Below, piece by piece: positions 55,490 to 64,000 of a DNA stretch of 64,000 nucleotides. The notes below the pieces were generated by a model. The model was given only the letters and a program-made list of their open reading frames with translations, was not told the DNA's origin and did not search any database. Where the stretch lies: NCBI RefSeq assembly GCF_002197845.1, contig NZ_NIDE01000009.1, positions 248,001 to 312,000 of the forward strand. The letters run 5' to 3'. Positions within the stretch are counted from its first letter, which is position 1. Each line of letters starts with the position of its first letter. Both the position numbers and the translations under genes were made by a program. Origin of the DNA: Fimbriiglobus ruber. GTDB lineage: Bacteria; Planctomycetota; Planctomycetia; Gemmatales; Gemmataceae.

Positions 55490-56125
55490 ATGCTCTACGC
55501 CAGATCGAACGGGTTCCATAAGGACTGGGAGTATGGACACGCAACTGAGTTGAACCGCCCGAGGTCAATCGCGATAATCGTGTCCGTGGCCATCTCAAGC
55601 CTCCCGTGTGCGAAAGGGCGATACCCTTTTCGATACCCCCAAGGCTTGCATGGATTCTTTCGGCCGGAGGGGGCTTTCGGGGTGGCAATCAACCCGTTTC
55701 CAGGATGGCTCCCCGAGGTCGCCGCGGATGCTATCGTGGTCCGGCCCGATGGCCTTATTGCTGAAGCCCGCGGCAACCAGTGGGGGTTTGGCCTAGACGA
55801 CGAACAGCGAGTTGCAGTCACCCCGACCGACGCAGAAGGGTTCATTAGGGCCGTCGCCGAGGCGCGAGGGCGGTGGCTTGCAGAGCATAGGGCGGGGCCA
55901 ATGTGGTTCTACTGCTGGCACGATCCACAGGCTGAGCAGATTCGGTTCAGTTTAGTGTCAGCCGGCCGCATCCGATCGCTGTTCGCCTGCACGGTCGAGC
56001 CGGTGTCGTTGCTGAGTGCGGTGGTCCGAGACTTTCTTGGCGGAGGTGAGTCGAGTCGCCCACTGTTGGTGTGGGTAGAGGTCGTTCCATACGACCTCAG
56101 AGGCCGCCACAGGAACTTCAAATGA
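55490..56125 (+). CDS. Unknown protein, 5' end replaced by an IS110 fragment
   Basis: The open frame is 211 codons, but codons up to about nt 55660 read through an IS110-type fragment on the other strand and are unlikely to be native. The convincing part starts at about FGVAINPFPGWLPEVAADAI and continues VVRPDGLIAEA, GPMWFYCWHDPQAEQIRFSL, LLVWVEVVPYDLRG. I recognise no domain; it is Trp/Val-rich and looks like a globular cytoplasmic protein. Probably a gene that lost its start when the IS110 sequence arrived. Confidence 0.5.
   Translation: MLYARSNGFHKDWEYGHATELNRPRSIAIIVSVAISSLPCAKGRYPFRYPQGLHGFFRPEGAFGVAINPFPGWLPEVAADAIVVRPDGLIAEARGNQWGFGLDDEQRVAVTPTDAEGFIRAVAEARGRWLAEHRAGPMWFYCWHDPQAEQIRFSLVSAGRIRSLFACTVEPVSLLSAVVRDFLGGGESSRPLLVWVEVVPYDLRGRHRNFK
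55560..55660 (-). repeat. IS110-type 5' end fragment, copy 1 (101 bp)
   Basis: Shares 101 bp with 61985-62085 with only two differences seen. On the - strand it carries the start of an IS110-family transposase, ATG at 55593: MATDTIIAIDLGRFNSVAC, the typical first RuvC-like strand, after which the frame loses homology near 55537. The ~67 bp before the ATG would be the left-end non-coding region. A truncated element remnant. Confidence 0.65.
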
Positions 56126-56274
56126 GTCGTGAGTGTTGACGCGGCGTGGTTTGTTTCTCCGCGCGCACACTCCCACGGGCGGCCGACCTCATCGGCGTCC
56201 CGTTGAATTCTGGGGCTCGTTCGTCGGGGCCTCAACACCTCCCTTCGGTTCGGCGTTTCCCCGCGGGTAGGTCA

Positions 56275-56520
56275 TCACCGCGGGCGCCGGCGTGGGTGTG
56301 CGATCTTCCGCAGCTTGTACTCCAACTCTTTGGCCCGCCGGTGCGACTGCTTCTCCAGTCGCTGGCGGACCTGGTCGGCGTACTCGGCTTCCTCCTTCTG
56401 GGCGTACGCCAGCCCGTACCGCATCAGGTTGTAGACGATCCGGGCCAGCTTTGGGCCGTCGCCGTGACCGACTTCGGGGCCCCCAGCCGGGACCGCTGCC
56501 GCCGCAGGTACGTGCCTAGC
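56275..56520 (-). pseudogene. C-terminal remnant of an IS110-type transposase
   Basis: The - strand reads YLRRQRSRLGAPKSVTATA, then after a frameshift KLARIVYNLMRYGLAYAQKE and QVRQRLEKQSHRRAKELEY, ending at 56275. This resembles the C-terminal end of IS110-family transposases (Transposase_20 part). Its upstream end is cut by the second IS630 copy, whose target TA lies at 56521-56522. It cannot be the same element as the 5' fragment at 55560, because the order is reversed. Family assignment is moderate. Confidence 0.5.
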
Positions 56521-56621
56521 TATTCTCGGACTCGCCTGAAGTGACACAAGTCGGCCTTGAGCAACCAGGCCTGGATAGCGGAGGATAGATCCTTCACCGA
56601 TCCGTCTGCGGGAGGGCAAGG

Positions 56622-57146
56622 ATGCGTCCCCAATATTCGTTTCCCGAACCCGTGGTCCAAGCGATCGCGGACGCGCGCTATCGGCACCCGGACCCGCGTG
56701 TCCAAGAGCGGATGGAGATTCTCTGGCTCAAGACCCGGAACGTGACGCACAGTCGGATCGCGGAGTTGGCCAACGTGTCGCGCTCCACGGTGCAGCGGAC
56801 CCTGCGGATCTATGCGGCGAAGGGTCTGGATGGGGTCCGATCGTTCGGCTGGAAGGGCCAACCCAGTGCGCTGACACCGCATCACGGGACGATCGAAGAC
56901 GCGTTTCGCCGGCACCCGCCGCACACGGCCCACGAGGCGGCGCGGCGGATCGAGGACCTGACGGGCGTCCGACGCAAGGCGTCGCGGGTGCGCCAGTTCT
57001 TGAAAGAGGATCTGGGGATGAAATGCCTGAAGGTGGCACCCATCCCGGTGCCGCCCAAGAAAACGGTCGACGAACACGCCCGCACGCAGGCGGATTTTTT
57101 AAAAGACGGAACTGGAACCGAAGTTGGCGGAAGCCCGCGACGGTAA
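56622..57146 (+). CDS. IS630-family transposase, ORF A (DNA-binding part), copy 2
   Basis: 174 aa, identical to the product of 26081-26605: helix-turn-helix RIAELANVSRSTVQRTLRIY, then the second DNA-binding part. The T6A4 run at 57094-57103 is the presumed frameshift site joining it to ORF B. Confidence 0.82.
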   Translation: MRPQYSFPEPVVQAIADARYRHPDPRVQERMEILWLKTRNVTHSRIAELANVSRSTVQRTLRIYAAKGLDGVRSFGWKGQPSALTPHHGTIEDAFRRHPPHTAHEAARRIEDLTGVRRKASRVRQFLKEDLGMKCLKVAPIPVPPKKTVDEHARTQADFLKDGTGTEVGGSPRR

Positions 57147-57690
57147 GCGGACGGTGTACTTCGTGGACGCGTCGCACTTCGTCTTGGCGTCGTTCCTGGG
57201 GTGGGTGTGGTGCTTCGTCCGGTTACATGTCCGGGCCGCGTCGGGACGGCAGAGGTACAACGTGCTGGGTGCGCTGAACGCGGTCACGCACGAGCTGGTG
57301 ACAGAAATCAACACGACGTACATCACGGCCACCTCGGTGTGTGCGTTGCTCCGCAAGATCGCGGCCCTCGGTGGGTCATTGCCGATCACGCTGGTACTCG
57401 ACAACGCCCGCTACCAGCGGTGCGCGCTGGTGGAGCACACGGCCAAGGCACTCGGGATCGAGTTGTTGTTCCTGCCGTCGTATTCGCCGAACCTGAACTT
57501 GATCGAGCGACTCTGGAAGTTCGTGAAGAAGGAGGCGTTGAACAGCCGCCACCATCAGGACTTCAAGAAGTTCCAGGAGGCCATCGACCATTGCTTGGCG
57601 GATCTGCCGACGAAACACCGAGAGAAACTGGCGACCCTGATGACCCACAAATTCCAGACGTGGGACAATGTGTCACTCCTGGACGCGTAA
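57124..57690 (+). CDS. IS630-family transposase, ORF B (DDE part), copy 2
   Basis: 188 aa, identical to the product of 26583-27149, with D in FVDASHF, D in LVLDNARYQ and E in LIERLWKFVKK. The stop codon is 4 nt from the right end of the element. Confidence 0.85.
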   Translation: MAEARDGKRTVYFVDASHFVLASFLGWVWCFVRLHVRAASGRQRYNVLGALNAVTHELVTEINTTYITATSVCALLRKIAALGGSLPITLVLDNARYQRCALVEHTAKALGIELLFLPSYSPNLNLIERLWKFVKKEALNSRHHQDFKKFQEAIDHCLADLPTKHREKLATLMTHKFQTWDNVSLLDA

Positions 57691-57923
57691 AGTATAGGTG
57701 TGGCTCCGTATCAGGCTTGACCGAATGAGTGGCTGCGGTAGCCGACGGCAGGAAAGAGCAACACCGACCGCCGCGCCGGCCACCGGATGCGCCCCAGCGG
57801 CCGTGGCAAAAGCAACCACGGCAGCGCCCCCACGACCGCACGGATCGGAGGGAACCCGCGAGACGGATCGCTCGCCGGTCGGCTATACTGACTCGGATAT
57901 CGTCACGCATCCCGGAGCCGACC

Positions 57924-59573
57924 GTGCCCGACCCGATGCACCCAGCTGAACAGACGGCCACGAAATCCGTCGCCGACCCAGCCGTAACCGCCAGCGGCCC
58001 CTCCGATCTTTCGGCCGCCGCCACCCACGTTGACGACCCCGCCACTCGCGCCCCCGTTCCGCCGACTGCCCCGTCCGGCCGCTACGAACTCGGTGACGAG
58101 ATCGCCCACGGCGGGATGGGCGCCGTCTACCGGGCCACCGACACCGCCTTCGGTCGCGAGGTCGCCGTTAAGCTGCTCCTCGACCGGTACGGGCCGCAGT
58201 CCGGGACCGCCCGCCGGTTCGCCGACGAGGCCCGCATCACCGGGCAGTTGCAGCACCCGAACATCCCGGCCGTGTTCGACCTCGGCACCCTGCCCGACGG
58301 CCGCCCGTTCCTGGCCATGAAGCTTATCAAGGGCGACACCCTCGACGCCCTGCTCAAGGCCCGCCCCGACCCGGCGGCCGAGCGGGGGCGGTTCGTGGCC
58401 GCGTTCGAGCTGGTGTGCCAGGCGGTGGCCTACGCCCACGCCCACGACGTCATCCACCGCGACCTGAAGCCGGCCAACGTGATGGTGGGGGCGTTCGGCG
58501 AGGTGCAGGTCATGGACTGGGGCCTCGCCAAGGTCCTCCGCACCGGCGGCGACGGGGCGGCCGACCCGGAAGCCACGTCCGTCGCCTCCGCGGTGGTCAG
58601 CCTGCGGGACGCCGACGACCTGATGACCCAGGCCGGGAGCGTCCTCGGCACCCCGGCGTTCATGCCCCCCGAGCAGGCGGTCGGGGCGGTCCACAAGGTC
58701 GACGCCCGGAGTGACGTGTTCGGCCTCGGCGGCATCCTGGCCGTCATCCTGACCGGCATGCCGCCGTTCGCGGCCGGCTCGGCCGAGACGACCCGGGTGA
58801 AGGCGGCCACCGGGGACGTGGCCGACTGCTTCGCCCGGTTGGACGCGTGCGGGGCCGACCCGGAACTGGTCGCCCTCTGCAAGCGGTGTTTGTCCCCGAG
58901 GACGCCCGACCGCCCGGCCGACGCCGGGGAGGTGGCGAGGGCAGTGGCCGCGCTGCGGGCGGCGGCCGACGACCGGGCCCGGCAGGCGGAACTGGACAAG
59001 GTGCGGGTGGAAGGCGACCTGCGGGCCGCCGACGCCCGGACGGCCGAGCAGCGGAAGCGGCGGAAGGCACAAGCCGCCCTCGGGCTGACGTTCACTGCCC
59101 TGGTGGTACTCGGGGGCTTGTTCACCTGGTGGGCCCGGGAGCAGGAGCGGGGCCGCCGCGAGCAAGCCGAGCGGGAGGTGACCAGGCCGTCGAGACGGCG
59201 GTCGCCCGGTACGCACAGGCCCGCGGGGCAGACCGCGACCCGGCCCTGTGGGCCGAGGCGCGAGCGGCCGCTCTCCAGGCCCGGGACCGGGCCGGGCTCG
59301 CCGCCGCCCCGCCCGAGGTCCGGGACCGCGTCCGCGACCTGCTCGCCGAGATCGAGCAGGTCGAGAAGAACCGTCGGCTCAGCGGCACCCTACTGGAGAT
59401 CCAGGCCGGCATGGGCGACGGGCTCGCCTTCAACAGCAACCAGGACTTCGACGGGGCCGACGCCCGGTACGAGCGGGCGTTCCGCGACTACGGCACCGAC
59501 CTGTTCGCCCTCTCCCCGGAGGCGGGCGCCGACCTGCTCCGGTCCCTCGGCGGCGATCGCACCGTCGAGCTAG
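57924..59573 (+). CDS. Ser/Thr kinase-TPR receptor, N-terminal part (frameshifted)
   Basis: First part of one about 1324-aa protein (57924-61897). GTG 57924 is chosen: GGAG (57914-57917) lies 6 nt upstream; an in-frame ATG at 57936 is too far, and sequence upstream of 57924 is low-complexity Arg/Pro. Kinase domain: ELGDEIAHGGMGAVYRATD (55-73), K83 in VAVKLL, HRDLKPAN (178-185), D198 in DWG (a common planctomycete variant of DFG), GTPAFMPPEQ. A transmembrane segment lies near 383-400 (LGLTFTALVVLGGLFTWW). The frame goes wrong at 59182-59183: ACCAGGCC where ACCCAGGCC would read TQAVETAV into the next frame. Residues after this are out of frame. Confidence 0.87.
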   Translation: MPDPMHPAEQTATKSVADPAVTASGPSDLSAAATHVDDPATRAPVPPTAPSGRYELGDEIAHGGMGAVYRATDTAFGREVAVKLLLDRYGPQSGTARRFADEARITGQLQHPNIPAVFDLGTLPDGRPFLAMKLIKGDTLDALLKARPDPAAERGRFVAAFELVCQAVAYAHAHDVIHRDLKPANVMVGAFGEVQVMDWGLAKVLRTGGDGAADPEATSVASAVVSLRDADDLMTQAGSVLGTPAFMPPEQAVGAVHKVDARSDVFGLGGILAVILTGMPPFAAGSAETTRVKAATGDVADCFARLDACGADPELVALCKRCLSPRTPDRPADAGEVARAVAALRAAADDRARQAELDKVRVEGDLRAADARTAEQRKRRKAQAALGLTFTALVVLGGLFTWWAREQERGRREQAEREVTRPSRRRSPGTHRPAGQTATRPCGPRRERPLSRPGTGPGSPPPRPRSGTASATCSPRSSRSRRTVGSAAPYWRSRPAWATGSPSTATRTSTGPTPGTSGRSATTAPTCSPSPRRRAPTCSGPSAAIAPSS

Positions 59574-61897
59574 CGGCGGCCCTCGACGACTGGGCGTACG
59601 TCCAGCGGTTCGCGATCGCCCCCAAGGCGGGCCGGGAGGCCCACCTGTTCCGGGTGACCCGCGCGCTCGACCCGGACCCGGTCCGCAACCGGATCCGCGA
59701 CGCCATCACGGCCGGCGACCCGGCCGCCCTACTCGCCATCGCCGGCGAGATCGACCCTGCCCGGCAGCCCGTCCAAACGGTGAACCTGATCCCCGTCTAC
59801 CTGTACATCCTAAGCGGCGCCCCCGACCACTCCGCCCCGATCCGGTTCCTAACGCGGGCCCAGCCGCACCACCCCGGGGACTTCCAGATCAACCACAACC
59901 TCGGCTGGTTCCTGAACCGCGACCGCCGCTCCGCGGAGGCCCTCCCGTATTGCATGGCGGCGATCGCCGTGCGGCCGAACAGCGCGGTGGCCTGGCTCGA
60001 CTATGCGACGGCGCTGGACGGCCTGGGCGACACCGCCGACTGGACCCCCATTCTGCGGCGGATTTGCGCCCTCGCCCCGAAGTCCGTGGTCGCCCGCCAA
60101 ATCCTGGCGCGCACGCTCTTCCGCGCCGGCGACCGGCCCGGCGGCGCCGCGGCCCTGCGGGACGCCGCCGCCGTCTCCCGGGCGGCCCTCCGGCAGCAGC
60201 CGAACCACGGCCCGCTCGTCCAGTTGTCGCGGGGCGTGGCGGCCGAACTGGGCCGGGCCCTCCACACCGATGGCGACCTGGCCGGGGCCGTCGCCGCCTA
60301 CCGGGATGCGACCCGGCTCGACCCCGAGGATCTCGACTCGCTCGCCGAACTGGCGAAGCTGCTCCGCGCCCAGGGGGACGAGGGCGCCGCCGCCGAGGTC
60401 ACCCACCGGGCCCAAAAACTCGCGGACGCGCGGTCAATGAACTCGCTCTGCGACCGTGCAGTCGCCCTGCTCAAGGACGGGAAGCCCGACGCGGCCCTCG
60501 CCCTGCTCCCCCGAATCACCGACGTGCGGAAGCGCCAACCGAAGGAGACAATCGCCCTCTCGAACGCCCTGGCCCGCGTCGGCGAAGGGCTGGTGGACCA
60601 CGACCGGCCGGCGGAGGCCGAGTCCTTCCTGCGCGACTGCCTGACGATCCGCCTGGCGCTCGCGCCGGGCTCATGGATGACAGCGTACACCCAGACTTAC
60701 CTGGGGGAGTCGTTGGCGGCCCGCATGCGGTTTGCGGAGGCCGAGGCGGTCACGCGCCAAGGCTTCGAGGCGCTCGTCGCGGCGAGTTGTCCGGACGATT
60801 GGCGGTCGTCCGTCCGCTACCGCCTCCGCCAGACGGCCGGCACGCTGGCCGGCCTCGCCGAAGCGACTGGGAAGCCGGACGAGGCCCGGAAATGGAGGGC
60901 CGAAGCCGCAAAGTACGTCGACCATCAGGCCCGGGGGCGTGCGCTGTATGAGCAGGGTGACCCGGACGGGGCCGTCGCGGCCTTTCGGACGGCCGTCCAA
61001 TTCGACCCGAAGGCCACCAACGCGCGTATAAACCTGGGGCTGGCCCTGCAGAAGATAGGAAGCTGGGACGAGGCGATGGCGGTCTACCGGGCGGCGGCCC
61101 GCCTCGACCCGAAAAACGCCAGCGCCCCCCTCCGGATCGCCTTGGTCTCTATCAACATACAGAACGATTATGCGGCCGCCCTCCCCTTTGCTCAGAAGGC
61201 GGTGGAACTTGCCCCGAAAGACGCTCAGGCGCATTCGAGCCTGGGCCTCGCCCGGCTGGGGGTCGGCGACGAGAGGGGTGCCGTCGCCGCCTACGAGGAG
61301 GCCTGCGGCCTCAACCCGAACGACGCCGCCGCCAAGAACGGGCTCGCCCGGTCACGATTACTCCCCCGTCTCCCGGGCGTTCTTGCGGGGATCGACCGGC
61401 CCGCCACTCCGGCCGAGGCCGCCCAATTCGCCTGGCTGTTCGGCCTGCCGTCCCACAAGCGCTACCTGGCCGCCGCCCGGCTGTACGAGAAGTCGTTCGT
61501 CAACGACCCGAAGCAGAACACGGCCGACCGCTACAACGCCGCCTGTTGCGCCGTCCGAGCGGCCCGCGGGGACGGGGGCGACGCCCCACCCGACCCCGCC
61601 GAGCGGGCCGCGTGGCGGGCCAAGGCCTTGGCCTGGCTGCGGGCCAACCTGGTTGTGCGGGAGAAGAAGGCCGCCTTGCCCAGCCGTGCCGACCGGCAGG
61701 CCTCCGCCGACAGGCTCGTCGAGTGGCTGGGGGATGCGAAGCTATCGGGCGTGCGGCCGGGGTTGGCCCGGATCGCCATGACCCCGGCCGAGCGGGCCGA
61801 CTGGGACGCCCTGTGGGCCGAGGTGCGGGCGACCATCTCCGCCGCCCGCCAGCCGCCCTCGACGCCGGACACGGCCCCCCCGCCGCGACGGAAATAA
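59184..61897 (+). CDS. Ser/Thr kinase-TPR receptor, C-terminal TPR part
   Basis: Continuation of the kinase after one missing C. Starts QAVETAVARYAQARGADRDP. About 900 residues, mostly helical with several TPR groups (AVAYRDATRLDPEDLDSLAE-like repeats around nt 60290-60400 and 60960-61330: GDPDGAVAAFRTAVQFDPKA, SSLGLARLGVGDERGAVAAY). It ends in a helical region (NTADRYNAACCAVRAARGDG) and a Pro-rich tail. In planctomycete kinases of this type the TPR part faces outward or binds partners, probably as ligand- or protein-binding module. Expressed as a separate protein only if it uses an internal start; I see no good one close to 59184. Confidence 0.82.
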
Positions 61898-61984
61898 CCC
61901 CGGCCTGCGTGCCGAGGGGAGGGCCGGGCGTGAGACGGTCAGCGGGACGTGGCGGCGGATATGATCGCTAACCAGGAACACGAA

Positions 61985-62085
61985 CGAGGTCAATCGCGAT
62001 AATTGTGTCCGTGGCCATCTCAAGCCTCCCGTATGCGAAAGGGCGATACCCTTTTCGATACCCCCAAGGCTTGCATGGATTCTTT
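61985..62085 (-). repeat. IS110-type 5' end fragment, copy 2 (101 bp)
   Basis: Same 101 bp as 55560-55660. On the - strand it gives MATDTIIAIDL and then unrelated sequence. It lies between the kinase-TPR gene and the transglutaminase gene, abutting the stop of the latter (62089). Two truncated pieces with the same outer boundary suggest the element's left end is near 55660/62085. Confidence 0.62.
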
Positions 62086-62088
62086 GAA

Positions 62089-62928
62089 CTAACCCGCATC
62101 GTTAGGCGACCCCGCCACCTCAATCGTCCCGACCCGGAACCACTCCAACTGGTTCACCCCGAACGCTGTTGTCATGGCGACGTCGGCCGCGTCCCGACCG
62201 CGGGCGACCACTACCCGACCAATCCGCGGCACGTTGTGCCGGGCGTCGAACGTGTGCCACTGCCCGCCGAGGTAAACCTCGAACCACGCGCTGACGTCCA
62301 TTGGTTCGGGGGCCACCGGAACGCCGATGTCGCCCAGGTATCCGGTGCAATACCGGGCCGGCACGTTCAGACACCGACAGAGTGTTATCGCCAGGTGGGT
62401 GAAGTCGCGGCAAACCCCGACGCGCTCCCGGAAAACATCCAGCGCCGTCCGGTTCGCCCGTGCTTGCTGATAGTCGAACCGAATGTGTTGGTGGACGAAC
62501 GTGCAAACGGCGCGGACCAGGGGCCACCCGGCCGGCAGGGCGCCGAACATGGCCCAGGCGGCCTCCTTCAACTCGCTGTCCACTTCACAATACCGGCTGG
62601 CGAGGAGAAACAACAGAGCGTCGTCCGGCAATTCTTGTACCCGGTGGTGGTAGGCGTCCCACACCTGGGGGTCCGGCAGGCCGGAATTCTCGACCACCGC
62701 AAAATGGCGGAACACTACCTGTCCGGCCGGCACGAACACCCGCGCGCAACGATTTCCGTACACGTCGGCGAACCGGTGCAGTCCGACCGCGGGTTCCACT
62801 TCCAGTCGCTCGGACCCACGGGCGGCGGGGGCGATCGACGGGTGCAGCGATAGCATCAAGACTACGGCCGCTGGTTCGGGGAAGGTGAGGGCGATCTCGC
62901 ATTCGACTTGAATGTGCATGGTGACCAT
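62089..62928 (-). CDS. Transglutaminase-like cysteine protease/transferase family protein
   Basis: 279 aa (276 if started at the ATG at 62919). N-terminal beta-rich part (MHIQVECEIALTFPEPA), then the transglutaminase core: C173 in GVCRDFTHLAITLCR, H225 and D228 in WHTFDARHN, forming the Cys-His-Asp triad. ARYCTGYLGD before the His is also typical. These proteins cleave or remodel peptide bonds and often accompany peptide-ligase genes, none of which is here. No signal peptide, so probably cytoplasmic. The stop lies directly beside an IS110 fragment; the C-terminus looks normal. Confidence 0.85.
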   Translation of the reverse strand: MVTMHIQVECEIALTFPEPAAVVLMLSLHPSIAPAARGSERLEVEPAVGLHRFADVYGNRCARVFVPAGQVVFRHFAVVENSGLPDPQVWDAYHHRVQELPDDALLFLLASRYCEVDSELKEAAWAMFGALPAGWPLVRAVCTFVHQHIRFDYQQARANRTALDVFRERVGVCRDFTHLAITLCRCLNVPARYCTGYLGDIGVPVAPEPMDVSAWFEVYLGGQWHTFDARHNVPRIGRVVVARGRDAADVAMTTAFGVNQLEWFRVGTIEVAGSPNDAG

Positions 62929-63087
62929 AACGGTTTCGCGGCCGCCCGGTTGAACGGTCGGCCCGCGGATGGAGGATCGGAGAGGCGGCCAGACCGATTC
63001 GGCCGAAGGTTCTCACGTCAGGAAATCAGCTATATTATCCGGGCCGGCCACGGGGCTGAGGGTGTCTCCGATGACGGCCCAGATCGT

Positions 63088-63381
63088 TTACTCAACCACG
63101 AAGCCGAGGGCTTCTTTGGCGGACTCCATATCGTCTTCGAGGTCCGGTCTCGCCAGATCAGGCGAGATCGACAACAGGACATGGATCCTCTCCAGACTGA
63201 ACGTGATGAGCGTCTGAGCCCACCTTAATGCAGCGGCTCTCCCACGTCTGTGCGAGTCGGTTGCGTAAATCAGGGCCGCGACAAGTTCAATGTGAGCGTC
63301 GACCAGTTTATCTTCGGGGGGCACGTACGCACTCAGCGATTCCCAGCGGGACGGAGACGCTATGCCCAAAGCATACGACAT
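63088..63381 (-). CDS. Small unknown protein
   Basis: 97 aa, predicted mostly alpha-helical (DKLVDAHIELVAALIYATDS, RWAQTLITFSLERIHVLL, DLEDDMESAKEALGF). No family recognised and no strong ribosome-binding site, but composition and the absence of a better frame on the other strand make it plausible. It could be a small regulatory or structural protein. Confidence 0.4.
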   Translation of the reverse strand: MSYALGIASPSRWESLSAYVPPEDKLVDAHIELVAALIYATDSHRRGRAAALRWAQTLITFSLERIHVLLSISPDLARPDLEDDMESAKEALGFVVE

Positions 63382-63448
63382 GCCAAAGATGACAATCGCC
63401 AGCCTATATTGCGTCGGTTGCGGTGAGTCGTTGGTTGTGGGAAATGAA

Positions 63449-63479
63449 AGACCCGCGAGGGGGATTGCACCGCGGGTCT
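63449..63479 (-). terminator. Hairpin with T-rich tail on - strand
   Basis: AGACCCGCG (63449-63457) pairs perfectly with CGCGGGTCT (63471-63479), 13-nt loop. Read on the - strand the stem is followed by TTCATTTCCC, weakly T-rich, so it could end a - strand transcript or act in the leader of the 63088-63381 gene. Confidence 0.45.
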
Positions 63480-63658
63480 CTGAGCCGCAGGGCTCTCGTC
63501 AGCCGTCGCTCTGCTCGATACCGACGGAGTCAACCAGGACCACGGCGGGCCGAGCGCGAAGCTGATATCACCACTCTTTGACGACGTCAAGATATTGACA
63601 CGGATTTTCGACCCAAGTTAAATTCTTCTCGTCTTGGTGCGTCGTCGCGATACTACCA

Positions 63659-63696
63659 GACCCTCGCCCCGATTCTCACGGTGTCGGGGCGGGGTC
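63659..63696. terminator. Strong GC hairpin
   Basis: GACCC-T-CGCCCCGA (63659-63672) pairs with TCGGGGCG-GGGTC (63684-63696): 13 base pairs, one bulged T, 11-nt loop. No T-tract on either side. It could be a terminator-like or processing structure upstream of the response regulator. Confidence 0.4.
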
Positions 63697-63821
63697 GTCT
63701 GATATGCCCGCTCATCGTCGGGACGGAAGCGTTGATTTTAATTTGTGGCTATGTTAGCCTTTCATTTCTCACCGAGTTATCACGTTCATTCCCGCCTGCG
63801 CAGTGAGTGAGGGGGAACCGC

Positions 63822-64000
63822 ATGGCAGAAGAAACCGCCAGTCCGCTCGCCGTTTTGATAGTCGAAGATAACGAAGACGTCGCGATGAGCACCGATTTCC
63901 TGCTGAGCAGTTGTGGGTACCGCGTTTTGCTTGCCAAGAACGGTCCCGATGCTTTGAAATCCGTCGAAGCAGACCCGCCGGACGTCGTCCTGATGGACAT
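63822..64000 (+). CDS. Response regulator receiver domain (partial, runs off the window)
   Basis: 59 codons are visible. ATG 63822 has AGGGGGA 5 nt upstream. The receiver-domain start is typical: VLIVEDNEDV with acidic residues E15-D16, and the phosphorylated aspartate expected at D59 in VVLMD, the last complete codon. The output domain lies beyond the window, so its role (DNA binding, kinase-linked or stand-alone) cannot be told. Confidence 0.85.
   Translation, partial: MAEETASPLAVLIVEDNEDVAMSTDFLLSSCGYRVLLAKNGPDALKSVEADPPDVVLMD

Larger units (their letters stand above)
56523..57694 (+). mobile_element. IS630-family element, copy 2 (1172 bp)
   Basis: Same length and, as far as I can see, identical sequence to 25982-27153. 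TA flanks both sides (56521-56522 and 57695-57696). It is inserted in or next to an IS110-type remnant. Identity between copies indicates recent transposition. Confidence 0.92.
63382..63821. other. Non-coding region before response regulator
   Basis: 440 nt without a convincing gene, containing two strong hairpins listed separately and the response-regulator ribosome-binding site AGGGGGA (63810-63816). The stretch 63590-63660 is AT-richer and may hold the promoter, though no clear -35/-10 pair is visible. Confidence 0.45.

Noticed and set aside
59248-60951. 567-codon + strand frame within the kinase-TPR gene
   Set aside because: Arg/Pro/Gly-rich low-complexity translation; the overlapping frame encodes recognisable TPR repeats and continues the kinase after the frameshift.
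1-64000. tRNA, rRNA and known riboswitches
   Set aside because: I looked for cloverleaf ends, rRNA core motifs and common riboswitch boxes and saw none; a covariance-model search would be needed for certainty.

Overview
This window looks like a chromosomal stretch of a Gemmataceae-type planctomycete. The DNA is GC-rich. Seven very large secreted or surface proteins share an N-terminal L-[ED]-x-R-x-x-P motif (related to the LEPR-XLL motif of planctomycete giant proteins) and C-terminal FG-GAP/VCBS propellers. There are also planctomycete-style ECF sigma factors with C-terminal extensions and transmembrane Ser/Thr kinases. This assignment is inferred from protein families; no rRNA or other marker gene is present.

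Layout. 1-11860: three tandem + strand surface-protein genes (SP1-SP3), each broken by one missing base in a G/C run. 11861-14249: a 302-bp intergenic repeat, a decayed ISAs1-type transposase and a gene-poor gap. 14250-30968: two copies of a module made of a membrane-anchored ECF sigma factor, a 147-nt conserved spacer and a giant surface protein (SP4, SP5). SP5 is cut by a clean IS630-family insertion. 30969-33037: a decayed ISKra4-type transposase. 33038-36867: divergent flavin-dependent halogenase and TPR-sulfotransferase genes. 37047-43904: SP6, a 2285-aa Gly-rich protein with Ig-like repeats. 43905-44509: terminators and the second copy of the 302-bp repeat. 44510-51812: SP7 on the - strand, with two frameshifts. 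52131-55165: a - strand ECF sigma factor followed by a Ser/Thr kinase with LRRs. 55490-57694: a small unknown gene, IS110-type remnants and a second, apparently identical IS630 copy. 57924-61897: a kinase-TPR receptor with one frameshift. 62089-64000: a transglutaminase-like protein, a small unknown gene and the start of a response regulator.

How the parts fit. The surface proteins share a nearly constant C-terminal propeller cassette and carry different heads: NHL, HAF, DUF5650-like, Gly-rich beta-helix, TIG/IPT, Calx-beta or cadherin-like. In SP2, SP4 and SP5 a whole beta-propeller is inserted inside an Ig-like domain, which resumes after it. In the two sigma modules, the sigma gene, the spacer and the first codons of the surface gene have been copied together and joined to different surface proteins. 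This suggests, but does not prove, that each membrane-tethered sigma factor controls its neighbour. The sigma-kinase pair and the kinase-TPR gene add typical planctomycete signalling.

The most notable candidate for an undescribed system is the transmembrane-sigma/147-nt-spacer/nested-propeller surface-protein module. The main caution is that six single-base deletions, all in G/C runs of long genes, may be consensus errors rather than biology.
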